DNA of 8,125 bases from an uncultured Clostridia bacterium (lineage in GTDB: Bacteria; Bacillota; Clostridia; UMGS1883): contig CANRHW010000069.1 of NCBI GenBank assembly GCA_947630525.1, positions 1-8,125 of the forward strand, written 5' to 3'. The position numbers and the translations under genes are program-made. The first letter of the stretch is position 1; every line of letters starts with the position of its first letter. Below are positions 1 to 5,555 of the stretch, piece after piece. The notes beneath the pieces are model-generated. The model made no database searches. It had not been told where the DNA came from and saw only the letters and a program-made list of their open reading frames with translations.

Positions 1-26
1 CGATTGGATTTGTTTTTTTCTATCAT
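1..26 (-). CDS. Possible start of an unidentified gene, cut by the window edge
   Basis: An ATG at 26-24 opens a frame reading M-I-E-K-N-K-S-N before the window ends. Six bases upstream is an SD-like AGGTGA (33-38, minus strand), and a plausible promoter lies at 45-73. An alternative ATG at 35-33 (M-S-N-D-R-K-K-Q) is in another frame but sits too close to the AGG to be well placed. Eight codons cannot identify a family. In Clostridia, a Fur-type regulator or ribonuclease J can follow ruvX and DUF1292 genes, but nothing in these residues confirms either. Confidence 0.3.
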
Positions 27-44
27 TACTCATCACCTGAGTAT

Positions 45-73
45 ATTTTACCACACTTAATGAAAAAAGTCCA
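45..73 (-). promoter_or_regulatory. Candidate sigma-A promoter for the gene leaving the window
   Basis: On the minus strand, TGGACT (73-68; 4 of 6 matches to TTGACA) is separated by 17 bases from TAAAAT (50-45; 5 of 6 matches to TATAAT). The -35 box lies in the descending arm and first T of the terminator at 63-87, so the end of one transcript and the start of the next share bases. Transcription would begin near position 38, leaving only about 12 bases before the ATG at 26. That leader is short for a ribosome binding site, which lowers confidence. Confidence 0.4.
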
Positions 74-87
74 GCTTTATGCTGAAC
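63..87 (-). terminator. Rho-independent terminator, minus strand
   Basis: Read on the minus strand, GTTCAGC, loop ATAAA and GCTGGAC form a 7-bp stem followed directly by TTTTTT. One pair (bases 85 and 71) is a G-U wobble in the minus-strand RNA but a C-A mismatch in plus-strand RNA, which supports minus-strand use. It is a second stop 66 bases beyond the stronger terminator at 154-182, and could end read-through or a separate short transcript. Confidence 0.7.
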
Positions 88-106
88 CTTTTTCGACAGT
101 CTGCTT

Positions 107-125
107 CCCCCGGTAGAACCGGGGG
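107..125. repeat. Perfect GC-rich hairpin (8-bp stem)
   Basis: CCCCCGGT, loop AGA, and ACCGGGGG form a perfect 8-bp inverted repeat. It lacks a proper T-tract on either side (GATTATTT on plus, AAGCAG on minus), so it is a weak terminator at best. The look of this palindrome with its AT-rich flank resembles sub-terminal hairpins of IS200/IS605-type elements and related small palindromic repeats. No transposase fragment is present, so that origin is an inference only. Confidence 0.5.
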
Positions 126-135
126 ATTATTTCTA

Positions 136-147
136 TGCCTTAAGGCA
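136..147. repeat. Perfect 12-bp palindrome TGCCTTAAGGCA
   Basis: TGCCTTAAGGCA is its own reverse complement; allowing G-T at the outer pair, it extends one base each way on one strand. It lies 10 bases from the GC-rich hairpin at 107-125 and 6 bases before the A-tract of the terminator at 154-182. It may be a protein binding site, a minor hairpin, or part of a small palindromic element spanning about 88-153. The sequence does not decide among these. Confidence 0.4.
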
Positions 148-153
148 CCACTT

Positions 154-182
154 AAAAAACTGCCGCCGGAGACCGGCGGCAG
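154..182 (-). terminator. Strong Rho-independent terminator after the 6S-like RNA
   Basis: The minus strand reads CTGCCGCCGG, loop TCT, CCGGCGGCAG, then TTTTTT. This is a perfect 10-bp, GC-rich stem with a 3-base loop and an uninterrupted T-tract. The upstream arm begins about 15-20 bases after the 3' side of the closing stem of the structured RNA at 197-390. It therefore most likely ends that RNA, and any ruvX-DUF1292 read-through as well. Confidence 0.92.
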
Positions 183-196
183 CAATTTCCTTATGG

Positions 197-390
197 ACCC
201 CGCAATGCCGTTTTACGATGGAGAGTATTTAACCTGCTCATGCAGGTGGGTGAAATCAGAACTGCTCCTGGGCTTCCTACTACCTGAACTGCCATATAGG
301 CCGAACAAGGTGCAGGCATGCACGCCACAGCCCTATCAATCTCCCGTTAAATTTGTGTTGGTTAAATTAATTCCATCATTGCGCACACCG
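197..390 (-). ncRNA. ssrS: Probable 6S RNA (RNA polymerase regulator)
   Basis: This non-coding stretch folds on the minus strand into a long rod about 190 nt long. The closing stem pairs CGCAATG (383-377) with CATTGCG (207-201), continued by ATGG (376-373) with CCAT (221-218) and ATTTAA with TTAAAT (367-362 and 232-227). A central hairpin, CCTGC-ATGA-GCAGG (246-233), sits on the 3' side just after TTTCACC. Apical pairs include GGGCT/AGCCC and ACCT/AGGT. The order 'TTCACC, small hairpin, GGTTA' matches my recollection of Escherichia coli 6S RNA, as do the short GTGGCG and GAAGCC motifs. Known 6S RNAs mimic an open promoter and hold the housekeeping RNA polymerase in stationary phase. A strong terminator follows. 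I see no convincing promoter of its own, so the 5' end is approximate and processing from the ruvX transcript is possible. The alternative is another structured RNA. Confidence 0.75.
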
Positions 391-420
391 CAGGGGAAAA
401 CTCAAAACCTGAAAATACTC

Positions 421-687
421 TTAATCCAGAAATTCAAACTCGTCCTTGTTGTTCTCTTTAAAAATATTGTAGACCTCATCAAAGATGCTGTCATCCTCAA
501 CGGCTTCGAGCATTTCTTCGCCATCCTCGGCAGCTACGCGTTTCATGATAAAAACCTCGCCGTCGACTTCATCGCTGTCACTGGCGGGCACAAGCATAAA
601 ATAGAGCTCGCCTTTATATTCAACTGTGTCAAGGAGTTCAAAATCCTCCTCAACCTCTTCGATGAGGTCCTTGGGGTCTTCCTTCAT
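421..687 (-). CDS. DUF1292 family small acidic protein (YrzB-like)
   Basis: This 88-residue, very acidic protein matches the DUF1292 pattern: an N-terminal acidic stretch, a core near residues 18-50 with 'VEYKGELYFMLVP' and 'DGEVFIMKRV', then an acidic 'DSIFDEVYNIF' tail. The family's biochemical role is unknown. It has no signal peptide or membrane segment, so it is probably cytoplasmic. The ATG at 687 is preceded by AGGGAGGT with good spacing, which fixes the start. The gene follows ruvX by 57 bases with no terminator between them. In many Firmicutes the same pair (yrrK-yrzB in Bacillus subtilis) is co-transcribed, so expression from the promoter at 1196-1224 is likely. The 6S-like RNA lies immediately downstream. 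Confidence 0.9.
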   Translation of the reverse strand: MKEDPKDLIEEVEEDFELLDTVEYKGELYFMLVPASDSDEVDGEVFIMKRVAAEDGEEMLEAVEDDSIFDEVYNIFKENNKDEFEFLD

Positions 688-744
688 CGGAATTACCTCC
701 CTTCAAATCAACGCTACTGCGTTCTATCCGGTTTTGCCGGCGGC

Positions 745-1167
745 CTACATGGGCTCCCCGGTGTGCAGGTCCAGATAACCCTGCAAAATAATGACTGCCG
801 CTATTTTATCAACTTTAGTCTTACGTTTTTTGCCGCTGACGCCGCCGGCTTCAAGCACCCGATGCGCCTCGGTGCTGGAAAGCCGCTCGTCCCACAGCTC
901 AAAGGGCAGTCCGGTTAAATCAGAAAGGTCTTTGGCGAAAGCCTCCGTATATTCGGCGCGGTGGCCAAGGCTCCCGTCCATTCGTTTAGGGTGACCGACG
1001 ACCAGCTTTTCCACCCTGTTTTCACGAGCAACGGCGGCTACCGCCTCAAGCTGCTTGTTTCGGTCTTTTTCGCTTACGGTTTCAAGAGGCGTAGCCACAA
1101 TCCCCAGCGCGTCGCTGACGGCAAGCCCTATCCTCGCCTCGCCGTAATCCAGTCCAAGAAATTTCAT
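745..1167 (-). CDS. ruvX: Putative Holliday junction resolvase / pre-16S rRNA nuclease RuvX (YqgF family)
   Basis: RuvX/YqgF is an RNase H-fold nuclease implicated in 16S rRNA 5' maturation and possibly Holliday junction cleavage. From the chosen start the protein has 140 residues, the usual family length. It shows the N-terminal 'LGLDYGEARIGLAVSD' strand with Asp7, the 'VVGHPKRMDGSLG' segment (residues 56-68), 'WDERLSS' (92-98), and the C-terminal 'KVDKIAAVIILQGYLD' motif with Asp120. All expected acidic residues are present. The start at 1167 is chosen over the in-frame ATG at 1224 for three reasons: AAAGGAT (1180-1174) sits 6 bases upstream, the family begins at this MKFLGLDYG, and the upstream ATG lies within the promoter. 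The gene is first in the unit with the DUF1292 gene. Confidence 0.95.
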   Translation of the reverse strand: MKFLGLDYGEARIGLAVSDALGIVATPLETVSEKDRNKQLEAVAAVARENRVEKLVVGHPKRMDGSLGHRAEYTEAFAKDLSDLTGLPFELWDERLSSTEAHRVLEAGGVSGKKRKTKVDKIAAVIILQGYLDLHTGEPM

Positions 1168-1173
1168 GTGATT

Positions 1174-1180
1174 ATCCTTT
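1174..1180 (-). promoter_or_regulatory. Ribosome binding site that fixes the ruvX start
   Basis: AAAGGAT on the minus strand ends 6 bases before the ATG at 1167. Nothing comparable precedes the in-frame ATG at 1224. This supports the 140-residue product rather than a 159-residue one. Confidence 0.75.
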
Positions 1181-1195
1181 CCCTGACCCGATTTA

Positions 1196-1224
1196 ATTAT
1201 ACCATAACTATTACAGAAATGCAA
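1196..1224 (-). promoter_or_regulatory. Sigma-A promoter with extended -10, upstream of ruvX
   Basis: On the minus strand, TTGCAT (1224-1219) is followed by a 17-base spacer and a perfect TATAAT (1201-1196). The spacer ends in TGG, giving the extended -10 pattern TGnTATAAT, which compensates for a -35 box that matches only 3 of 6 bases. Transcription would start near 1189, giving a leader of about 20 bases before ruvX. The promoter lies in the 104-base gap after the cardiolipin synthase gene, where I see no Rho-independent terminator. Confidence 0.75.
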
Positions 1225-1271
1225 GCTCTTTTTAACAAATATTATAATACATTTCTATTACAAAACGTACG

Positions 1272-2807
1272 CTACATAAGCGGAGCAAATATCCTCAATA
1301 CCGCGCTTATAACACGCTTCCAAAGCGGGCGGGCGCGGAGCGCTTCCCCCGTGAGTCTGCGGCAGTCTTTAAGCGTGGCGAGGAAATCCTCTTCCACGGC
1401 TCCAACCGCCTCCGTGTTGAGCATCCATGTGGCGCATTCAAAGTGCAGGAACAAGCTTCGGTAATCCAGATTTATGCTGCCAACAACGGCCAGTTCGCCG
1501 TCGCTGACAAAGTTTTTTGCATGTATAAAGCCGGGGCTGTATTCATATACTTCAATTCCCTTTGAAATAAGCTCTTTAGCGTAATCAAGGGCCACATAAA
1601 AAGCATACCAGTGATCGGCCACCGACGGGATAATGATCTTAACGTCAATGCCGCTGCGGGCCGCGTTCACAAGAGCGGTCATCATTTCGTGGTCAAGTAT
1701 TAAATACGGCGTTGTAATATGAACATAACTTCGGGCTTTGTTTATTATGTCGAGGTAAACATATTCGCCCACCTGGAAATCGTCATTGGGCACGTCCGCA
1801 TAAGGCATCACATAGCCGCCGCTCCGCGCTTTATAATCCCACTTGGGTTTCAGCAAGCGCGGGTCGGCGGCTTGCTGCTCAGTGAGCTGCCACAGCTGCA
1901 AAAAAATCAAGGTAAAGCTGTAGGCCGCGTCGCCCGTGAGCCGTACGGCGGTGTCCTTCCACATGCCGAGCACGCGCTTTTTATTTATATATTCGTCGGC
2001 CAGATTAATTCCACCGTTAAAAGCGACCTTGCCGTCTATGACCATTATTTTGCGGTGGTCGCGATTGTTTTGCATTGTGGAAAGGAATGGAACCAGCGGC
2101 ACAAAGGCCTTGCACTTTATACCGTAGCGCAGAAGCTCCCGCGGATAACTGCGCGGCATTTGCACAAGACTGCCCACGCCGTCATACATCACGCGCACGT
2201 CAACGCCCTGGGCCGCTTTACGTTTGAGAATTTCCAATATACTGTCCCACATCTCGCCCCTCTCGATTATAAAGTATTCGAGAAAAATATATTTTTCCGC
2301 CTTTTCAAGCTCGTCGAGCATATCATGCCAGCAGGGCTCGCCCATAGAGTAGTATTTTACGTCCGTATTTTTAAACGCCTTATATCCCACATCGGGATTG
2401 CGACCGCAATAGCTGACGATGTTGTACCTCTCGGGATAGGCCTCGCGTATCTCATCAAGAATGGCCGGATCCTCCGGCACGGTCGACATAAGACTGCGGT
2501 CGATTTTGCGCACTCGGCGGAAAAACTTTCTTGTAATGCCCTGGGTCTGCAAAAACAGATAAAGCATCCCGCCGAAAACCGGGAACACCATCATCGGAAT
2601 GAGCCACGACATTTTATACGCGGGGTTTTTGTCAGTGTTGACCACAAGTATTACCGCCACAGCCGTTACAAGAATGAACAGGCCCGTTATGAGCCGCGAA
2701 TGCTCCTGGAGCTTCGCCATTGCGAAAAGGATAACGCCAGCCTGTACCAGAATAAGGAGTATGACGATGAGAGTTTGGCTGAAAAACACCTTTAAAAGTT
2801 TTCTCAT
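1272..2807 (-). CDS. cls: Cardiolipin synthase (phospholipase D superfamily)
   Basis: This enzyme joins two phosphatidylglycerol molecules into cardiolipin and glycerol at the cytoplasmic membrane. The 511-residue product has the standard bacterial architecture. Hydrophobic segments lie at about 7-30, 40-57 and 67-87, followed by two phospholipase D domains. Both catalytic HKD motifs are intact: His251-Lys253-Asp258 in 'HRKIMVID' followed by 'FNGGINLADEY', and His429-Lys431-Asp436 in 'HAKNFVSD' followed by 'VVGSINLDYRSL'. The start at 2807 is supported by GGAGGTG a few bases upstream. The gene follows the leucine-rich-repeat gene by 23 bases on the same strand, so it is probably in the rex unit. 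Related PLD enzymes exist, but the membrane segments plus two HKD motifs make cardiolipin synthase by far the best call. Confidence 0.95.
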   Translation of the reverse strand: MRKLLKVFFSQTLIVILLILVQAGVILFAMAKLQEHSRLITGLFILVTAVAVILVVNTDKNPAYKMSWLIPMMVFPVFGGMLYLFLQTQGITRKFFRRVRKIDRSLMSTVPEDPAILDEIREAYPERYNIVSYCGRNPDVGYKAFKNTDVKYYSMGEPCWHDMLDELEKAEKYIFLEYFIIERGEMWDSILEILKRKAAQGVDVRVMYDGVGSLVQMPRSYPRELLRYGIKCKAFVPLVPFLSTMQNNRDHRKIMVIDGKVAFNGGINLADEYINKKRVLGMWKDTAVRLTGDAAYSFTLIFLQLWQLTEQQAADPRLLKPKWDYKARSGGYVMPYADVPNDDFQVGEYVYLDIINKARSYVHITTPYLILDHEMMTALVNAARSGIDVKIIIPSVADHWYAFYVALDYAKELISKGIEVYEYSPGFIHAKNFVSDGELAVVGSINLDYRSLFLHFECATWMLNTEAVGAVEEDFLATLKDCRRLTGEALRARPLWKRVISAVLRIFAPLM

Positions 2808-2830
2808 ACGTCACACCTCCGCAAATATCA

Positions 2831-4159
2831 TTAAACGCTTATATTAACGCTGTTTGTTTCGCCGTTCCACTCTACCTTTGCCCCGAGGAGCTCCGCGATG
2901 GAACGAAGCGGAATCATTGCCCTACCGCCGCAGTATATTACCGGGCCCGCAAGCTCCGCCGGCTTGCCGTTAAGAGAAGCCGCGCTTTCTCCCGCCCGGG
3001 CTGAAAAACGAACGTCTTCATTTTCGCCGGTCAGCGCACCGTCGTTCCAGCCAACCGTCAGGCCAAGAGCCTCCATAACCGCTCTGGCGGGAGCATAGGT
3101 CACGCCATCGATAACGACCGGCTTTACATCGGCCGAAAGTCCCGCGCCGTTCACGGTCACAACGGTCGGCTCTAAAAAGCTCATTCCGCTCATTTGAGCA
3201 TAATATTCGGCATAGGAGCCCTTTTCACCTATAAGCGCCGCCCCGGGCGTGCCGGTAAAGGCGTATTCATCTATCCATTCCACGCCGCTGTTAAATATAA
3301 CGGCCTTTAGCGACTTTGACTCGCCGAAAGCGGCCTCGTTCACAGTCCTGAGCGACGGCGGAAGATATACCGCGTTTATTCTGTCGTTAGACATAAAAAC
3401 GCCGCTGCCGAGAGAAATTATTCCGTTAGGCACGTCTACACAGCCGCCTTCTCCGTTATAAGCCAAAAGGATGCCGTTGACCGCCACAAATTCATCGGGC
3501 GAGTTTGTGAGCCACGCGGTACCGTCAAAAGCGCCGATTCCGACAAATGACAGCGTTGAAGGAAAAACTATCCCCGACAGATTTGCGCAGTGAACAAAGG
3601 CGTTGTCGCCAATCTCCACAAGCCCCTCGGGAAGTATTACCTCCGTAAGCGCAAGGTTGCCCGCGAAAGCATCCGGCGCGATTTTCTGCACGCCATAGGG
3701 AATCGTTAGCCGAGCGTCCGAGCCGCTGTATTTAAGGAGCAGGGTTCCGCCGGCTATTACAAAGCCGCCGTCCAGGCCCTGTTCCCAGGGCGTATTATCA
3801 AATGCGTCCAGCGGCACGTTCTCAATAAAGCCGCCGAAAGTCACGGTCTTTAACTCGGTACAGCCGGCAAAGGCCTCGCTGCCGATATGATTGACCGTTC
3901 CCGGTATGGAAACGGAACTTAGAGTTACACAGTTTTTAAACGCGCCGTTGCCAATAGATACGACCTTGTATCCCGCTATGGAGGTTGGGATAGAAAGCCG
4001 CGTGGGCTCGCCGGCAAAGCCGGTTATCTCGCCCGTGCTCTTTTCAAAGAACAGCAGCGCACCGTCCACCCTGTAAACAGGGATGCGCGAGGCGCACAGC
4101 CCGACCGCGGGAGTTAGGGCGATAATAAGCGCAATAAAAGTTGAAAATAATTTTTTCAT
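2831..4159 (-). CDS. Secreted BspA-type leucine-rich-repeat protein with copper-amine-oxidase-like stalk domain
   Basis: The 442-residue product opens with a signal peptide (MKKLF, hydrophobic 7-20, probable cleavage after the Cys22-Ala23 region). Residues about 55-325 form LRR_5/BspA-type repeats, seen as recurring 'IPxxVxxIGxxAFxxCxxLxxVxxP' units: 'IPGTVNHIGSEAFAGC', 'LPEGLVEIGDNAFVHC', 'LPPSLRTVNEAAF'. Residues about 333-442 match the Cu_amine_oxidN1 'stalk' domain, with 'VTVNGAGL', 'YAPARAVMEALG' and 'MIPLRSIAELLGAKVEWNG'. Stalk domains are common in clostridial exported proteins and are not enzymes by themselves. I see no LPXTG motif or C-terminal membrane anchor, so the protein is probably released or held non-covalently at the wall. 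An AAAGGAT ribosome binding site supports the start. The gene sits 17 bases after rex and 23 bases before cls. Its ligand is unknown. Confidence 0.88.
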   Translation of the reverse strand: MKKLFSTFIALIIALTPAVGLCASRIPVYRVDGALLFFEKSTGEITGFAGEPTRLSIPTSIAGYKVVSIGNGAFKNCVTLSSVSIPGTVNHIGSEAFAGCTELKTVTFGGFIENVPLDAFDNTPWEQGLDGGFVIAGGTLLLKYSGSDARLTIPYGVQKIAPDAFAGNLALTEVILPEGLVEIGDNAFVHCANLSGIVFPSTLSFVGIGAFDGTAWLTNSPDEFVAVNGILLAYNGEGGCVDVPNGIISLGSGVFMSNDRINAVYLPPSLRTVNEAAFGESKSLKAVIFNSGVEWIDEYAFTGTPGAALIGEKGSYAEYYAQMSGMSFLEPTVVTVNGAGLSADVKPVVIDGVTYAPARAVMEALGLTVGWNDGALTGENEDVRFSARAGESAASLNGKPAELAGPVIYCGGRAMIPLRSIAELLGAKVEWNGETNSVNISV

Positions 4160-4176
4160 TGGTTAATCCTTTATAA

Positions 4177-4800
4177 TTATTTTTTGGGGTTAGTTATCCG
4201 ATAGCTGAGGGTCATGAGACTATCGGACATATGTACGGTTTCGACCGGAACGGAGCACTCGAAATCCGAATGTGAGAAATTCCATATTCCAAGAATGCCG
4301 CTGCCCTCCAAGACCTCGACAATATCCGGCGCCGCCGCACCGGGAACGGCCACGGCAGCAATGTGGGGCAAATGAGTGCGGCAATACTCACCGAGATTAG
4401 CGGCGTCAAGCACTGGAATGCCGTTTATTTCGGAACCGATAAGCTCGGGCTTGACGTCAAAAACCGCCTCGATATTGAAACCCCTGCGGCGGAAGCCGGC
4501 ATAATTGGCCACGGCCCGGCCGACGTTCCCCGCGCCAATAACTATCATGCGGTAATGGTTATTGAGCCCCAGTATTTCTCCAATGGCCTCGTGCAGATCA
4601 TACACGTTATAGCCGTAGCCCTGCTGACCGAACCCACCGAAGCAGTTAAGGTCCTGACGTATCTGGGAAGCGGTGACCCTCATTTTTTCACTGAGAGTAC
4701 GGGAGGATATCCTGTTTACACCCTGGCCCAAAAGTTCGCCCAGGTAACGGTAATACCGGGGCAGCCTGCGGGCAACGACCTCAGGTACGTTTTTTGCCAT
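4177..4800 (-). CDS. rex: Redox-sensing transcriptional repressor Rex
   Basis: Rex binds DNA when NADH/NAD+ is low and lets go when NADH rises, controlling fermentation and respiration genes in Gram-positive bacteria. The 207-residue product is the normal length. The N-terminal winged helix (about 1-75) carries family-diagnostic stretches: 'VPEVVARRLPRYYRYL', 'RISSRTLSEKM', and 'TASQIRQDLNCFGGFGQQ' with 'GYGYNV'. The Rossmann domain has 'VIGAGNVGRAVANY' (87-100) and the acidic 'VFD' end of the second strand (Asp115) expected for NAD(H) preference. The C-terminal swap helix region is present. An AGGGTG ribosome binding site lies 7 bases before the ATG. A promoter and a Rex-like operator lie just upstream, suggesting autoregulation. 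The leucine-rich-repeat gene follows after 17 bases. Confidence 0.97.
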   Translation of the reverse strand: MAKNVPEVVARRLPRYYRYLGELLGQGVNRISSRTLSEKMRVTASQIRQDLNCFGGFGQQGYGYNVYDLHEAIGEILGLNNHYRMIVIGAGNVGRAVANYAGFRRRGFNIEAVFDVKPELIGSEINGIPVLDAANLGEYCRTHLPHIAAVAVPGAAAPDIVEVLEGSGILGIWNFSHSDFECSVPVETVHMSDSLMTLSYRITNPKK

Positions 4801-4831
4801 ATTCTCACACCCTTAAAAATATCTATGGCCT

Positions 4832-4860
4832 ATTTTAATATATTATTTGTAACTTGTCAA
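4832..4860 (-). promoter_or_regulatory. Sigma-A promoter of rex
   Basis: On the minus strand there is a perfect TTGACA (4860-4855), a 17-base spacer, and TAAAAT (4837-4832; 5 of 6 matches). Transcription would start near 4825, about 25 bases before the rex ATG. The -35 box lies within one arm of the Rex-like operator at 4854-4872, so a bound repressor would block RNA polymerase. No terminator separates it from mtnN, so some read-through into rex is also possible. Confidence 0.85.
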
Positions 4861-4872
4861 TGTTTTTAACAA
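4854..4872. promoter_or_regulatory. Candidate Rex operator overlapping the mtnN stop codon
   Basis: TTGTCAA, 5 bases, TTAACAA is an inverted repeat with one mismatch. It resembles the Rex operator of Clostridia and other Firmicutes (TTGTTAA or TTGTGAA arms around an AT-rich centre). The spacer here is 5 bases where 4 is usual, so the fit is imperfect. The left arm covers the rex -35 box and the right arm includes the mtnN stop codon (4868-4866). Autoregulation of rex is common, which supports the reading. Confidence 0.65.
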
Positions 4873-5555
4873 TAATTTAACAGCACCGCCGTAACAATAC
4901 GGTTAGAAATATCCGCCGCCAGAGTTTTGAACTGTTCGTATTCCATGCCGGAACCGTCGGTCAAACTGTCGGATATCGCCCGAACTATACCGAACGGAAC
5001 GCCGTTGGCGAAGCACACATGACCGATTGCGGCTCCCTCCATTTCACAGGCAACGGCCCCGAATTTTTCAGCTATGGCCGTCTTTGTTTCAACGGTGGAA
5101 ACAAAGCTGTCGCCGGAAGCAACCGTCCCCACAATGCAGTTGAGCCCTAAAGCTGCGGCCGCGGAGCGCAGCTCGTCGGAAATCTTCCGCCCGGCCGGAA
5201 TTCTGACCACTCCTAAGCCGTTTATAAATCCGGGTTCATCGCCGAGAGCGGTGGTGTCCATGTCGTGCTCCACCGCATAGCTCGCAACCGCCACGTCGCC
5301 CACGTGGAGCTCAGGGCGCAGGGCGCCGGCCACGCCTGTATTGATTATCAGTTCCGGCCCGTAGGCCATTATCATCGTCTGGGCGCACATCGCGGCGAAC
5401 ACCTTGCCTATGCCGCACACAGCCGTTACAAGTCTTACTCCGCAAAGCAGACCGGAGGTAAACTCCATTCCGCTGATCGTCCGGGTGACGGCATCGATCA
5501 TTTTTGCTTTAAGGCCGTCTATTTCTATGTCCATAGCTCCGATTATTCCTATCAT
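4866..5555 (-). CDS. mtnN: 5'-methylthioadenosine/S-adenosylhomocysteine nucleosidase (Pfs)
   Basis: MtnN removes adenine from S-adenosylhomocysteine, methylthioadenosine and 5'-deoxyadenosine, relieving inhibition of methyltransferases and radical-SAM enzymes. The 229-residue product matches the family length. It begins 'IGIIGAM' with the catalytic-base glutamate equivalent at Glu11. It also has 'GIGKVFAA' (48-55), 'INTGVAG' (71-77), 'ASGDSF' (146-151), 'CEMEGAAIGHVC' with Met172-Glu173 contacting the ribose, and 'VRAISD' with the catalytic acid Asp196. The start overlaps the luxS stop by 4 bases (ATGA), and GGGAGG lies 9 bases upstream within luxS. Its product S-ribosylhomocysteine is the LuxS substrate, so the two coupled genes encode consecutive steps. 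The last codons overlap the rex operator and promoter. Confidence 0.97.
   Translation of the reverse strand: MIGIIGAMDIEIDGLKAKMIDAVTRTISGMEFTSGLLCGVRLVTAVCGIGKVFAAMCAQTMIMAYGPELIINTGVAGALRPELHVGDVAVASYAVEHDMDTTALGDEPGFINGLGVVRIPAGRKISDELRSAAAALGLNCIVGTVASGDSFVSTVETKTAIAEKFGAVACEMEGAAIGHVCFANGVPFGIVRAISDSLTDGSGMEYEQFKTLAADISNRIVTAVLLNYC

Noticed and set aside
688..744. Terminator between ruvX and DUF1292
   Set aside because: Only a 4-bp CCGG-CAAAA-CCGG hairpin without a T-tract is seen, so the two genes are treated as one unit.
79..918. Plus-strand open frame of 279 codons
   Set aside because: It covers the terminators, the 6S-like RNA, DUF1292 and part of ruvX on the opposite strand. It has no ribosome binding site and shows no family-like motifs, so it is a shadow of the minus-strand genes.
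1168..1224. Upstream in-frame ATG for ruvX (19 extra residues)
   Set aside because: The ATG coincides with the -35 region of a good promoter and lacks a ribosome binding site. RuvX proteins begin at the MKFLGLDYG position used here.
1229..1240. A second Rex-like site (TTTAACAAAT) before ruvX
   Set aside because: Only one half-site is present. No matching inverted arm occurs at the right distance.
1719..2795. Plus-strand open frame of 358 codons
   Set aside because: It lies entirely opposite the cardiolipin synthase gene. Its product is rich in His, Arg and Tyr without recognisable domains, whereas the minus-strand frame has both HKD motifs.
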